Counted from the first letter of the stretch, positions 8,479 through 17,068 are shown. The stretch is DNA of 64,000 bases from JAOPZW01 sp963788935 (GCA_963788935.1 CAWBIM010000017.1:124001-188000); one strand, 5' to 3'. Numbers and translations are program-made. The notes: generated by a model not told the origin, from the sequence alone.

Positions 8479-9021
8479 ATGAGCGTCTCGCACTCGTACC
8501 AGACCGTCCCGCTCGCCCGCGGGAAGCACACCTCGCCGCGCAACGGCGCGTGCGTCATGGAGCTCGCCTCGATGCTCGCGGGCGAGGAGTTCACGGACCG
8601 CCCGGCCGCCGTCGACCCGGTGATCGCCGCGTTCCTGCGCGCCTACAACGACGCGGTCGACGACCGCCGCCGCCAGGACCTCTTCCGCTACGCGGCCGAC
8701 ACGGTCGGCACGCGCGCGCCGGCCGACGTGGTGCGCGCCCGCGCCGAGCGCTGCCTCGCGGAGCTGCGGCGCGTGCGCCGCTGGCCGCGGCGCGCCCTGG
8801 CGACGCCGCGCACGCCGCCCGAGTCGGTCCCGGGCATGGAGCGGCTCGCCGGCCGCCTCGCGCGCGAGCTGCACCGCTCGGGCGCGGGCAGCCACGCGCG
8901 CGCGCTGCGCTTCGTCGACGAGCTCGTCGCCCTCGGCGCCCCGGCCCGGGACGACCGCGCCGCCCCGGCCGCGGCGGTCAGCCGATCCGCGCGGTCTCGC
9001 GGGGTCGCAGCAGCGCGATGA
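8479..9021 (+). CDS. Conserved actinobacterial hypothetical protein
   Basis: 180 aa. The segment GACVMELASMLAGEEFTDRP followed by VIAAFLRAYND is strongly protein-like, and I recall similar segments in other actinobacterial hypothetical proteins, but I know no function. The C-terminus becomes Arg/Ala-rich. No signal peptide or membrane segment. The last 44 bp overlap the 3' end of the convergent sixA-like gene once that gene's frameshift is corrected, so the true C-terminus of one or both may be misread here. Confidence 0.65.
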   Translation: MSVSHSYQTVPLARGKHTSPRNGACVMELASMLAGEEFTDRPAAVDPVIAAFLRAYNDAVDDRRRQDLFRYAADTVGTRAPADVVRARAERCLAELRRVRRWPRRALATPRTPPESVPGMERLAGRLARELHRSGAGSHARALRFVDELVALGAPARDDRAAPAAAVSRSARSRGVAAAR

Positions 9022-9446
9022 GCTCGCCGCGCGACCCGTCGAGGCGCACGCGCCGCGACGCCGCCCTTCTTCATGTCGACCCGCCCGCCGGTCAGGTCGT
9101 AGACGACCTGGCTGAAGTCGGGCTCGTGGCCGACGACCAGCACGCGCTGGTCCTCGCCCGCGGCGGCCATGAGCGCGAGCGCCTCGCGGCCGTCGAAGCC
9201 CTCGGCCAGCTCGCCCGCGTCGACCGGCTCGACCCCGAGCTCGGCGCAGGCGAGCTCGGCCGTCTGGCGCGCCCGCACCTTCGGGCTCGTGAAGCACAGG
9301 TGGACCTCGACGCCGAGCGCCTGCAGGGCGCGCCCGGCGTCGCGGGACTGGTCGCGCCCGCGCTCCGTCAGCTCCCGCTGCGGATCGGGCTTCGCGTCGT
9401 GCGGCTCGGCCTCGCCGTGCCGCAGGAGCCAGAGCTGCTGGGCCAT
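8978..9446 (-). CDS. sixA: SixA-like phosphohistidine phosphatase, with apparent 1-bp frameshift
   Basis: Histidine phosphatase fold: MAQQLWLLRHGEAE (nucleophile His10), TSPKVRARQTAE, and VLVVGHEPDFSQ with the second catalytic His. After VDMKKGGVA the frame goes out of phase; the expected tail VRLDGSRGELIALLRPRE is present one base out of frame, ending at TGA 8978-8980. Removing one base in the GC-rich stretch near 9045-9060 gives a 155-aa protein of normal SixA length. SixA removes phosphate from His residues of phosphorelay proteins. TAGGCT ends 10 bp before the ATG. The indel is probably a sequencing error, but a real lesion cannot be excluded. Confidence 0.8.
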
Positions 9447-9507
9447 GTCGGCGCGCAGCCTAGCGCCGGCAGCGCGGTGGGTGGCTGGGGGCGGGTGGGC
9501 GGGACGG

Positions 9508-10914
9508 TTACCGCGTGTAGACCGAGGTCGTCGTGCCGTGGATCGTCTGGCCGTCGGGCTGCGTCCACGTCAGGCGATAGCGCCGGCCCTTGCGGAAGCT
9601 GACCTGCCGCGTGAAGTAGCCGCGCGCGTCCGTCGTCGTCGTGAACAGCCGGCGGAACGTCGACCCCGAGCGGTACTCGACCGCCACGGTCGTCGGGCCG
9701 GTCGTGGGGCGGACGAGCCCCCACAGCGACACGCGCGAGCCGCGGCGGAAGGCGGCGAGCGGCAGCCGGAAGCCGGTGAGCGCGGGCTTGGCCTTGCCGG
9801 CGTTCGTGCGCAGGCCGGACTCGAAGCCCGAGTACTTGTCGATCGGCGTGGTCGCGTTCGGGTTCGGCGGGTCGTCGCGCAGCAGGTACTGCGAGAAGGC
9901 CACGACGCGCGGCGTCTGGTAGGCGAGCCGCTCGGCGATCGCGCGGTAGTCGGACTGCCGGTCGAGGCTCACGCCCTGGATGCGGTCCGGCGTGGACTGG
10001 ATGCCGAACTCGGTGAGGTGGATCGGCAGCTTGCTCGGGATCGCCCCGGCGCGCGCGGCCTTGTCGAGCGCCGTCACGAGCCGGCCGATGACGCCGATCG
10101 TCACGTCGTTGGGCTCCTTGGGCTTGAACAGCGGCCCCGACGCCGTCGTGTAGGCGTGGTGGGCATAGCCCGCCGGCTGGAGCTCGGCGCAGTCGCCCTC
10201 CTTGCGGTACTTCGTGTCCAGGCAGAACATGCCGCGCAGGAACGTCAGCGGGGCCACGACCTTGCCCGTGCCGCGCGGCGACGTCTCGCCGATGAGGACC
10301 TGCGCGCCCGGCGCGCCCGCGAGGATGCCGTGCTGGCCGGCGATGAAGAGCTTGCGGTAGATCCGCGGCGACAGCGGCGTGTGCTTCGCGGTCGAGTACT
10401 GCGGCATGAGGAACTGCGGCTGGTTGGGCTCGTTCCAGATCGACCAGCGCGAGATCTTCGCGCCGAAGTGGCGCGCGGCGGCGGTCGTGAAGGCCTGGAA
10501 CTCCTTCGGCTTGGGCCGCGTGACGTTGTCCTTGGCGCCGTTCGTCGCCCACTTGGGCACCGGCCCCGAGACCGTCAGCAGGATCTTCCAGCCACGCGCG
10601 GCGGCGGCGTCGACCTGCGGGTCGTAGGCGCTCCAGTTGTACGCCGCCGGATCGGTCGCGTCGAAGACCGGCTTGACGCGCGACGTCGGGTCGGGCGCGA
10701 CGTTCTGCCACAGCAGCACGATGCGCAGCGAGCGGACGCCGAAGCTCTGGATCTCGTCGAGGGCGGCGGTGCGCGTCGCCGGATCGGCGAGATCGACCGG
10801 CGCCTCGAAGGTCATCGACTGGTCGGCGGACGCGCGGGCCGAGCCCGGCAGCGCGGCGGCCAGCGCGACGACGAGCGCGCAGACAGCGAGGATGGAAGGA
10901 GCGATTCGTCTCAT
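9508..10914 (-). CDS. Secreted glycoside hydrolase, clan GH-A-like TIM barrel
   Basis: 468 aa. Signal peptide at residues 1-29 (hydrophobic core AVCALVVALAAALPG, cleavage near ARASA). The barrel carries WSIWNEPNQ, with Glu162 in the place of the acid/base of clan-A glycosidases, and HLTEFG with Glu302 as probable nucleophile. This resembles GH39/GH5-like actinobacterial proteins; substrate unknown. The last about 95 residues form an Ig-like or beta-sandwich domain (SLWGLVRPTTGPTTVAVEYR). It is divergent from the APH-family kinase across a 110-bp region with two palindromes. Confidence 0.78.
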   Translation of the reverse strand: MRRIAPSILAVCALVVALAAALPGSARASADQSMTFEAPVDLADPATRTAALDEIQSFGVRSLRIVLLWQNVAPDPTSRVKPVFDATDPAAYNWSAYDPQVDAAAARGWKILLTVSGPVPKWATNGAKDNVTRPKPKEFQAFTTAAARHFGAKISRWSIWNEPNQPQFLMPQYSTAKHTPLSPRIYRKLFIAGQHGILAGAPGAQVLIGETSPRGTGKVVAPLTFLRGMFCLDTKYRKEGDCAELQPAGYAHHAYTTASGPLFKPKEPNDVTIGVIGRLVTALDKAARAGAIPSKLPIHLTEFGIQSTPDRIQGVSLDRQSDYRAIAERLAYQTPRVVAFSQYLLRDDPPNPNATTPIDKYSGFESGLRTNAGKAKPALTGFRLPLAAFRRGSRVSLWGLVRPTTGPTTVAVEYRSGSTFRRLFTTTTDARGYFTRQVSFRKGRRYRLTWTQPDGQTIHGTTTSVYTR

Positions 10915-10933
10915 GAACGGTGGATGACGGAGG

Positions 10934-10992
10934 TGTCGCTAGAACCGATCGGTCCCCGCGAAGGTTGCGGTGGCGCGCGAACGGCGCGCCAC
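10934..10992. promoter_or_regulatory. Two palindromes in the divergent region between the glycosidase and the kinase gene
   Basis: ACCGATCGGT (10934-10943) is a perfect 10-bp palindrome. GTGGCGCGC (10970-10978) and GCGCGCCAC (10984-10992) form a perfect 9-bp inverted repeat around a 5-base loop. Both lie between the divergent starts at 10914 and 11025, so they may be operators; the second could also form a hairpin. TAGGTT (11011-11016) ends 8 bp before the ATG of the rightward gene. No regulator gene is adjacent. Confidence 0.4.
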
Positions 10993-11024
10993 GGCGTTCA
11001 CGCTAGCAACTAGGTTTCTGGGCG

Positions 11025-12107
11025 ATGACCGTCTCACCCGCCCCGGACGACATCGTCGCGACCCGCGCGGAGGCGGAGCGCAACGACCGCGTTCCCCTGC
11101 TCGTGCTCGAGCCCCTCGCGGCGTTCCTCGACGAGCACGGCATCGGCTCCGGGCCGCTCGAGGCCGAGCCGGTCGGCGAGGGCCATTCGAACGTGACGTA
11201 CCTCGTCCGCCGCGGCGACACCGAGGTCGTCGTCCGCCGCCCGCCGCGCCCGCCGCTGCCGCCGAGCGCCCACGACGTCGCGCGCGAGGCGCGGCTGCTC
11301 TCGGCCATCCAGGGCACCGCCGCGCGCGTGCCCGAGGTCCTCGCCCTCTGCGAGGACGAGAGCGTCATCGGCGCGCCGTTCTACGTCATGGAGCGCCTGC
11401 ACGGCGAGGTCATCACGACCGAGGTGCCGGCCGCGCTCGACACGCCCGACGAGCGCCGGCGCATCGGCGAGCAGCTCGTCGACGCGCTGGTCGAGATCCA
11501 CGGCGTCGACTGGCAGCGCTGCCTCGAGGGCTTCGGCAAGCCGACCGGCTACCTCGAGCGCCAGGTCCGCCGCTTCACCGGCCTGTGGGAGCACAGCGCC
11601 ACCCGCGAGGTCGAGGCGGTCGACCGCGTCGGCCGCTGGCTGGGCGAGAACCTGCCCGAGTCCGGCCCCGCGACGATCGTCCACGGCGACTTCCGCCTGG
11701 GCAACGCGATGTTCGCCGCCGAGGCGCCCGCCCGCCTGTGCGCGGTGTTCGACTGGGAGATGGCGACGATCGGCGACCCGCTGGCCGACGTCGGCTACCT
11801 CTGCGCGACGTGGAGCGAGGCCGACGACCCGGAGGTCGGCAAGTTCGAGCTCGGGCGCGTCTCCCGCGCCGAGGGCTTCCCGACGCGCGCCGAGCTCATC
11901 GCCCGCTACGAGGAGGGCTCGGGCCGCGAGGTCCGCGACCTGGCCTGGTACACGACGCTCGCGCTCTGGAAGTCCGTCGTGTTCATGGAGGGCAACTACC
12001 GCCGCGCCGTCGAGGGCCGCACGGACGACCCGTACCTGAAGTCCTTCGGCGAGGGCGTGATCGAGCTCGCGGCCCGCGCCGAGGCGGTCGCGTTCGGCTC
12101 GGACTGA
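11025..12107 (+). CDS. Phosphotransferase family protein (APH/choline-kinase fold, ACAD10-like)
   Basis: 360 aa. Kinase-like fold with GHSNVTYLVRRG (nucleotide-binding start), IVHGDFRLGNAMF (catalytic loop with Asp) and FDWEMATIGDPLADVGYL (Mg-binding Asp). Proteins of this subgroup are common in actinobacteria, often near acyl-CoA dehydrogenases, and are thought to phosphorylate hydroxyacyl or similar small molecules rather than antibiotics. The substrate cannot be read here. A leaderless-type TAGGTT precedes the start. Confidence 0.8.
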   Translation: MTVSPAPDDIVATRAEAERNDRVPLLVLEPLAAFLDEHGIGSGPLEAEPVGEGHSNVTYLVRRGDTEVVVRRPPRPPLPPSAHDVAREARLLSAIQGTAARVPEVLALCEDESVIGAPFYVMERLHGEVITTEVPAALDTPDERRRIGEQLVDALVEIHGVDWQRCLEGFGKPTGYLERQVRRFTGLWEHSATREVEAVDRVGRWLGENLPESGPATIVHGDFRLGNAMFAAEAPARLCAVFDWEMATIGDPLADVGYLCATWSEADDPEVGKFELGRVSRAEGFPTRAELIARYEEGSGREVRDLAWYTTLALWKSVVFMEGNYRRAVEGRTDDPYLKSFGEGVIELAARAEAVAFGSD

Positions 12108-12119
12108 CGCGGCGAACGC

Positions 12120-12287
12120 TCAGTGCGGCGGCGGCTGGTGCTTGCCGCGCGACATGAGCTTCTTGCGCACGTCGTCGAGCTTCGCCCGGTTCTTCGGGTC
12201 CGACGCGAGGCGCTTGGCCTGGTCGGTCAGGTCCTTGCCCTGCTTGCTCTTCGCGAAGTTGCTGATGCGGTTCATGAGGGATGGCAC
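12120..12287 (-). CDS. Small basic conserved-type protein
   Basis: 55 aa from GTG 12287, or 51 aa from ATG 12275. Lys-rich and probably helical: NRISNFAKSKQGKDLTDQAK, then an SDPKNRAKLDDVRKKL repeat-like segment. It resembles short antitoxin- or stress-like helical proteins of actinobacteria, but I do not recognise a named family. The GTG is preferred because TAGGTT (12300-12295, minus strand) ends 7 bp before it, the spacing seen at many other starts in this window. It lies between the kinase gene and ctaG; no partner gene is apparent. Confidence 0.6.
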   Translation of the reverse strand: MPSLMNRISNFAKSKQGKDLTDQAKRLASDPKNRAKLDDVRKKLMSRGKHQPPPH

Positions 12288-12305
12288 GCCTCTGAACCTA
12301 TCGCG

Positions 12306-13181
12306 TCAGCCGGCTGACGAGCCCCGCTCGATCCGCCGGCGCAGCTCGGCGCCGCGCCCGGCCGCGACGGCCCGCGCCGCCCGGGCGTCCGTGAGCTCGA
12401 CGCCGCGGGCCTGCGCGAGGTCGAGCAGCTCCTGGCGCTCCTCGCCCTCGCGCGCGCTGCGGGCGAACAGCCAGCCGAACAGCCCGAGGGTCAGGAACGA
12501 GCCCTCGATCATCATGATCGCGCCGGCCGCGTTCTGGTCGCCGAGCGCCGAGATCCCGTGCGCGCGCTCGCCCGCGGCGTAGACGCCGTAGAACGCGTGG
12601 CCGCCGAAGACGAAGACGTTGCCGAGCACGGCGCCGGTGAGGCGTACGGCGATGATGTAGACGAGCTTCGCGAGGTTGCCGAACCACGCCGGCTTGGGCA
12701 GCGGGCCGAACAGCGCCATCCACATGTTCGCCCCGAAGAACACGAAGCTCATGTGCTGCAGCGCGTGGACGCCCGCGTGGCGGACCGCGGCCTCGTGCAG
12801 CGCGACGAGGTGCCAGAGGTAGAGGTCGATCGCCCACAAGGGGAAGGCGACCAAGGGGTGGGCGAGGATGCGCAGGCGGTCGAAGAACCTGATCCGCAGG
12901 ACGGGCGCGAGCACCGGCCCGGTCAGGCCGAGGACGAGCAGCAGCGCGCCGACGTCGCCGATCAGCAGGTGCTCGGCCATGTGCGCGGCGAAGAGCTCGT
13001 CGCTGAGGCTGCCGGTCATCGTCAGCGTCGCGACGATGAGGACGAGCCCGCCGTAGAAGCTCGCCTGGCGGGCGCCCGGCACGGCGCGCGGCGTCGAACG
13101 CAGGGCGTTCACGCGCAGCGCGTAGAGCACGCCGGCGATCGTGGCGGGGAGCAGCTGCAGCGGCGCGAGGACGACGTGCAT
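12306..13181 (-). CDS. ctaG: Cytochrome c oxidase assembly factor CtaG (caa3_CtaG family)
   Basis: 291 aa with about seven membrane segments and a charged C-terminal tail. Family marks: HMAEHLLIGDVGALLLVLG, WHLVALHEAAVRHAGVHALQH, FFGANMWMALFG and GGHAFYGVY. CtaG of this type is needed for assembly of the copper centres of caa3-type terminal oxidase; the conserved His residues in the membrane segments suit metal binding. It stands alone here, without oxidase subunits. TAGGCT ends 12 bp before the ATG. Confidence 0.85.
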   Translation of the reverse strand: MHVVLAPLQLLPATIAGVLYALRVNALRSTPRAVPGARQASFYGGLVLIVATLTMTGSLSDELFAAHMAEHLLIGDVGALLLVLGLTGPVLAPVLRIRFFDRLRILAHPLVAFPLWAIDLYLWHLVALHEAAVRHAGVHALQHMSFVFFGANMWMALFGPLPKPAWFGNLAKLVYIIAVRLTGAVLGNVFVFGGHAFYGVYAAGERAHGISALGDQNAAGAIMMIEGSFLTLGLFGWLFARSAREGEERQELLDLAQARGVELTDARAARAVAAGRGAELRRRIERGSSAG

Positions 13182-13225
13182 CGGGCGCCGCCCAGCCTAC
13201 GAGGCGGCCACCGGATCCGCGCCCG

Positions 13226-14764
13226 TCAGTCGCGCTTGCCGCGTCCGTACAGAAACCGGATGCCGCGCTGCAGGAGCCGGCTCGTCCGCGCGCGGTAGGG
13301 GTACATGTGGACGTCGCGCCGCGGGTGGAAGCGGGAGATCAGCAGCGCCTGGTGCTGCGTGAACTTGCGGATGCCGCCGGGGCCGTGGCGGTAGCCCATC
13401 CCCGACGCCTTCGCCCCGCCCATCGGCAGCTCGAGCGCGTAGTAGTTGACGAGCGCGTCGTTGACGCACACCGCGCCCGCCTCGATCCGGCGTGCCACCG
13501 CCTCGCCGCGCGCGACGTCGCGTGAGTACACCGCCGCCCCGAGCCCGTACGGCGAGTCGTTGGCCATCCGCACCGCCTCGTCCTCGTCGGCGACCTTCAT
13601 GATCGGCAGCGTCGGTCCGAACGTCTCCTCGCGCATGATCGCCATGTCCTGGTCGACGTCGAGCAGGACGGTCGGCTCGAACCAGTGGCCGGGCCGGTCC
13701 TCGCGGCGGCCGCCGACGACGACGCGCGCGCCGCGGGCGCGCGCGTCCTCGACGTGGCGCTCGACCACGTCGACCTGCGCGGCCGACGTCATGGACCCGA
13801 CCTCGACCGACCCCGGGCCGGCCGGCATGCCGTGGCGCAGGGCGCGGGCCTTCTCCGTCACGCGAGCGACGAACGCGTCGTAGATCGGCGCCTCGACGTA
13901 GACGCGCTCGATCGAGATGCACGTCTGCCCGGTGTTGAGCATGGAGTAGTAGACGGCCGCGTTGGCGGCCCGCTCGAGGTCGGCGTCCGAGAGCACGACC
14001 ATCGGGTCCTTGCCGCCGAGCTCGAGCGCGACCGGCGTCAGCGTCTGCGCCGCCCGCGTCATCACCTTGCGCCCGGTGTCCGTCGAGCCGGTGAACATGA
14101 TCATGTCGACGGCGTCGATCAGCGCCTCGCCCGTCGGGCCCCGGCCGGTCGCGACCGAGAAGACGTCCTCGGGCAGGCCCGACGCCCGCAGCCCCTCGGC
14201 GAGCAGCAGGCTCGTCAGCGGGGTCAGCTCGCTGGGCTTGAGGATCACGCTGTTGCCCGCCGCCAGCGCGGGGATGCAGTCGCCGAAGGAGTTCGTCAGC
14301 GGGTAGTTCCACGGCCCGATCACGCCCACGAGCCCGAGCGGCCGGTAGCGGAGCACGAGCCGCTTGCCCGCGACGAAGATCGACGACGAGCGGACCTTCT
14401 CGTCGGCCAGGTACTCGGGCGCGTGCTTGGCCCAGAACCCGAACGCGCCCGCGCCGTAGGCGAGCTCGGCGGCCTGGGCGTCCTCCCACGCCTTGCCCGT
14501 CTCGGCCACGATCGTGTCGATCACGCGGTCGCTGTTCTCGGTCAGCCAGCGCTGGGCGCGGCGCAGGACGCGCCCGCGGCCCTCGAAGCCGAGCGCCTCC
14601 CAGGCGGGCTGCGCGGCGCGGCCGCGGCGGGCGAGGTCGGCGACCTGCTCGGGCCCGAGGTCGGGGACGTGGCCGATGACCTGCCCGGTGGCCGGGTTCT
14701 CGACCGCGATGTCCTGCGCCGCGCCGTTCGCGCCCGCGGGCGTCTGCTGCTCCACGCTCGCCAT
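13226..14764 (-). CDS. NAD(P)-dependent aldehyde dehydrogenase (succinate-semialdehyde type)
   Basis: 512 aa, ATG at 14764 with GAGGGAG upstream. Catalytic Glu248 in ELGGKDPM and Cys282 in NTGQTCISIERV; cofactor loop FTGSTDTGRKV; GPWNYPL. The sequence type is close to actinobacterial succinic semialdehyde dehydrogenases, but ALDH substrates are hard to call from sequence. The C-terminus has an added 40 or so residues rich in Arg and Tyr after the usual end (KFTQHQALLISR). It stands alone, with a nested palindrome at its promoter. Confidence 0.85.
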   Translation of the reverse strand: MASVEQQTPAGANGAAQDIAVENPATGQVIGHVPDLGPEQVADLARRGRAAQPAWEALGFEGRGRVLRRAQRWLTENSDRVIDTIVAETGKAWEDAQAAELAYGAGAFGFWAKHAPEYLADEKVRSSSIFVAGKRLVLRYRPLGLVGVIGPWNYPLTNSFGDCIPALAAGNSVILKPSELTPLTSLLLAEGLRASGLPEDVFSVATGRGPTGEALIDAVDMIMFTGSTDTGRKVMTRAAQTLTPVALELGGKDPMVVLSDADLERAANAAVYYSMLNTGQTCISIERVYVEAPIYDAFVARVTEKARALRHGMPAGPGSVEVGSMTSAAQVDVVERHVEDARARGARVVVGGRREDRPGHWFEPTVLLDVDQDMAIMREETFGPTLPIMKVADEDEAVRMANDSPYGLGAAVYSRDVARGEAVARRIEAGAVCVNDALVNYYALELPMGGAKASGMGYRHGPGGIRKFTQHQALLISRFHPRRDVHMYPYRARTSRLLQRGIRFLYGRGKRD

Positions 14765-14787
14765 CGTGTTCGCTCCCTCGTGTCCGC

Positions 14788-14815
14788 GTTGACGGCCTGT
14801 CGAACAGTAGTCAAC
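14788..14815. promoter_or_regulatory. Nested palindrome upstream of the aldehyde dehydrogenase gene
   Basis: GTTGAC (14788-14793) pairs with GTCAAC (14810-14815), and inside it CTGT (14797-14800) pairs with ACAG (14804-14807) around CGA. On the minus strand the right arm contains TTGACT, a good -35 for the aldehyde dehydrogenase gene, so a bound regulator would block that promoter. No regulator gene is adjacent. Confidence 0.45.
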
Positions 14816-14849
14816 CGGGCCGCGCGGCCGGGCGCGATACCGTGGGCCG

Positions 14850-14969
14850 ATGAGCCTCCGCGGGCCGTCGAAGACCATCGTCGTCGAGCCGCTGAAGGCG
14901 CCCGCCACGGCGCCGGCCCCGGCGCCCGGGAAGGCCGCGCCCGCGCCGCGGCAGCCCGCTCCGGCGTGA
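14850..14969 (+). CDS. Small Pro/Ala-rich protein
   Basis: 39 aa. Starts MSLRGPSKTIVVEPLKAP, then a Pro/Ala-rich tail. TACCGT ends 6 bp before the ATG, and the stop overlaps the next start as GTGA, so it is likely the first cistron of a two-gene unit. The low-complexity tail makes it hard to prove from sequence alone; no function known. Confidence 0.45.
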   Translation: MSLRGPSKTIVVEPLKAPATAPAPAPGKAAPAPRQPAPA

Positions 14970-15436
14970 GCGCCGCGCCGGACCTCGTCACGCCGGTCGT
15001 CGCCTTCCGGGCCTGGCGCGTGGTCGACGGCGCCCTGTTGTCGCCGTACATCCCGTGCCGCTGGGAGGGCGCGGTCATGCACGCCGAGTGCTATCCGGCG
15101 AACCGCGCGCTCGAGTTCGGCCGCGGCTGGCTCGACGCCCCGCACGACCCGCCGCACCGCGACTGCCGCTGCGGCATCTACGCCTACCACCGCCCCGGCA
15201 CGCAGCCCTACTACGGCGAGTTCCAGTGGGTCGACGGGATCGTGACGGTCTGGGGCCGGATCGAGGCCCACCGCGACGGCCTGCGCGCCGAGCACGCACG
15301 GGTCGTCGCGCTCGCCCGCCGCCCGGGTGCCGAGACGATCGCGCGGCGCCTCGGCGTCGACGTCGTCGACCCCGGCGACCTCGATGCGGCGGCCGCGGCG
15401 TACGGCGCGCCGCTGCCGGACTCGCTCGTCCCGTGA
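14966..15436 (+). CDS. Conserved hypothetical protein with Cys/His-rich segment
   Basis: 156 aa, GTG start overlapping the stop of the small gene before it. It carries AWRVVDGALLSPYIPCRWEG and PHRDCRCGIYAYHRP, with several Cys and His residues that might bind a metal, then YYGEFQWVDGIVTVWGRIEA, and a helical C-terminus. I recall similar proteins in actinobacteria annotated only as hypothetical. No signal peptide. Confidence 0.65.
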   Translation: MSAAPDLVTPVVAFRAWRVVDGALLSPYIPCRWEGAVMHAECYPANRALEFGRGWLDAPHDPPHRDCRCGIYAYHRPGTQPYYGEFQWVDGIVTVWGRIEAHRDGLRAEHARVVALARRPGAETIARRLGVDVVDPGDLDAAAAAYGAPLPDSLVP

Positions 15437-15506
15437 CCGCTGTCCCCTCGCGGCCCGCCCGTTCGTCTCGGGGTCGGAACGATGACGCCCGACCCCAGGA
15501 GGCACC

Positions 15507-15851
15507 ATGCGCTACGCCCTGCTGATCTTCGAGCAGCCCGGCGCCTACGACCCGCTGAGCGACGACGAGCGCACCGCGATCACCGCCGAGTACTTCGCGA
15601 TCCGCGACGACCCGCGGGTCACCGGCGGTGAGCACCTGCGCCCGCCCGCCACGGCCACGACCGTCCGCGCGGGCGACGCCGGAGTCCTGACCACCGACGG
15701 CCCGTTCGCCGATACGAAGGAGGTCTTCGGCGGCTGGTTCGTGCTCGAGGCCGACGACCTCGACGCCGCGCTCGAGATCGCCGGGCGCGTGCCGGCGGTG
15801 CGGATGGGCGGCTGCGTCGAGGTCCGCCCGCTCGTGGAGCTGGCCCACTGA
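15507..15851 (+). CDS. YciI/DGPF-domain protein partnered with an ECF sigma factor
   Basis: 114 aa. YCII fold: MRYALLIFEQPGAY at the start, and TTDGPFADTKEVFGGWFVLE, which contains the DGPF signature. A strong AGGAGG is centred about 8 bp before the ATG. DGPF proteins are regularly encoded next to ECF42 sigma factors, as here: the sigma gene begins at this gene's stop codon. The role of the DGPF protein is not settled; ferredoxin-like YCII folds can be enzymes or binding proteins. Confidence 0.85.
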   Translation: MRYALLIFEQPGAYDPLSDDERTAITAEYFAIRDDPRVTGGEHLRPPATATTVRAGDAGVLTTDGPFADTKEVFGGWFVLEADDLDAALEIAGRVPAVRMGGCVEVRPLVELAH

Positions 15852-17068
15852 TCGACGCGGTCTTCCGCGACGAGTGGGCCCGCGTGCTCGCCGTCCTGGT
15901 CGGCTCCCTGCGCGACTTCGACCTCGCGGAGGACAGCGTCCAGGAGGCGTTCGCGATCGCGGCGGAGCGCTGGCCGCGCGAGGGGGCGCCCGCCAACCCG
16001 GGCGCCTGGCTCGTGACGACCGCCCGCAACCGGGCGATCGACCGGCTCCGCCGCGACCGCACGCTCGCCGCCAAGACGCGCCTGCTCGACCCGCCGCAGG
16101 CGGCCGAGGACGACGTGACCACGTTCGACGACCAGATCCCCGACGAGCGCCTCGAGCTCGTCTTCACCTGCTGTCATCCGGCGCTCGCGACCGAGGCGCA
16201 GGTCGCGCTCACGCTGCGCGCGCTCGGCGGCCTGACGACCGAGGAGATCGCGGCCGCGTTCCTCGTCGCGCCCGAGACGATGAAGCGGCGCCTGTCGCGG
16301 GCGAAGGTGAAGATCCGCGACGCCGGGATCCCGTTCGCCGTGCCGCCGGCCGCCGTGCTGCCCGAGCGCCTCGTGGCCGTGCTCGCGGTCGTGTACCTGA
16401 TCTTCAACGCGGGCTACACGGCCGCGGGCGCCCGGGGCGACCTCGCCGCCGAGGCGATCCGCCTCGGCCGTGTGCTGGCGGCGCTGATGCCCGACGAGCC
16501 CGAGGTCCACGGGCTGCTCGCGCTCATGCTCTGCCACGACGCCCGCCGCGGCGCGCGGGTCGCGGGCGACGAGATCGTCCGCCTCGCCGACCAGGACCGC
16601 TCGCTCTGGGACGCGGGGCAGATCGCGGCCGGCCGAGCGGCGCTCGACCGCGCGCTCGCGCTGCACGGCCGCGGCCCGTACGCGCTGCAGGCCGCGATCG
16701 CCTCGCTCCAGGCCGAGCCCGAGATCGACTGGCCACAGGTCGCCGTGCTCTACGGCGCGCTGGCCACGATCACGCGATCGCCCGTGGTCGAGCTCAACCG
16801 GGCGGTGGCGATCGCCGAGGCCGGCGCGCCGGACGACGCCCTCGCGATCGTCGACGGCCTCGGGCTCGACGACTACCGCTACCTGCATTCGACGCGGGCC
16901 GAGCTGTTGCGCCGCCTCGACCGCGACGCTGAGGCCCGCGCGGCCTACGAGCGCGCGCTCGCGCTGGACCCGCCGGCGCCGGAGCGGCGGTTCCTCGAGC
17001 GCCGGCTGGCCGAGATCACCGGGCCGCCGGCGCCCGCGCCAGGATCGCCTGCGCCTCGGCGACGGTGA
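15848..17068 (+). CDS. ECF-family RNA polymerase sigma factor (ECF42-like) with C-terminal TPR-like extension
   Basis: About 406 aa. Sigma region 2 is at roughly residues 10-80 (DFDLAEDSVQEAFAIAAERW), region 4 near 120-170 (LRALGGLTTEEIAAAFLV), followed by a long helical extension (VEVNGLL-like repeats, ending LALDPPAPERRFLERRL) as in ECF42. No anti-sigma gene is seen; control may lie in the extension. The start is odd: family-like residues IDAVFRDEW precede the first standard start (GTG 15884), and the only codon before them is CTG at 15848, overlapping the YciI stop as CTGA. So CTG initiation, or an indel, is likely. Confidence 0.8.
   Translation: MIDAVFRDEWARVLAVLVGSLRDFDLAEDSVQEAFAIAAERWPREGAPANPGAWLVTTARNRAIDRLRRDRTLAAKTRLLDPPQAAEDDVTTFDDQIPDERLELVFTCCHPALATEAQVALTLRALGGLTTEEIAAAFLVAPETMKRRLSRAKVKIRDAGIPFAVPPAAVLPERLVAVLAVVYLIFNAGYTAAGARGDLAAEAIRLGRVLAALMPDEPEVHGLLALMLCHDARRGARVAGDEIVRLADQDRSLWDAGQIAAGRAALDRALALHGRGPYALQAAIASLQAEPEIDWPQVAVLYGALATITRSPVVELNRAVAIAEAGAPDDALAIVDGLGLDDYRYLHSTRAELLRRLDRDAEARAAYERALALDPPAPERRFLERRLAEITGPPAPAPGSPAPRRR

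Noticed and set aside
13685..14965. Long plus-strand frame opposite the aldehyde dehydrogenase gene
   Set aside because: Antisense shadow of a well-conserved enzyme; only its last 156 codons (14966-15436) look like a protein.
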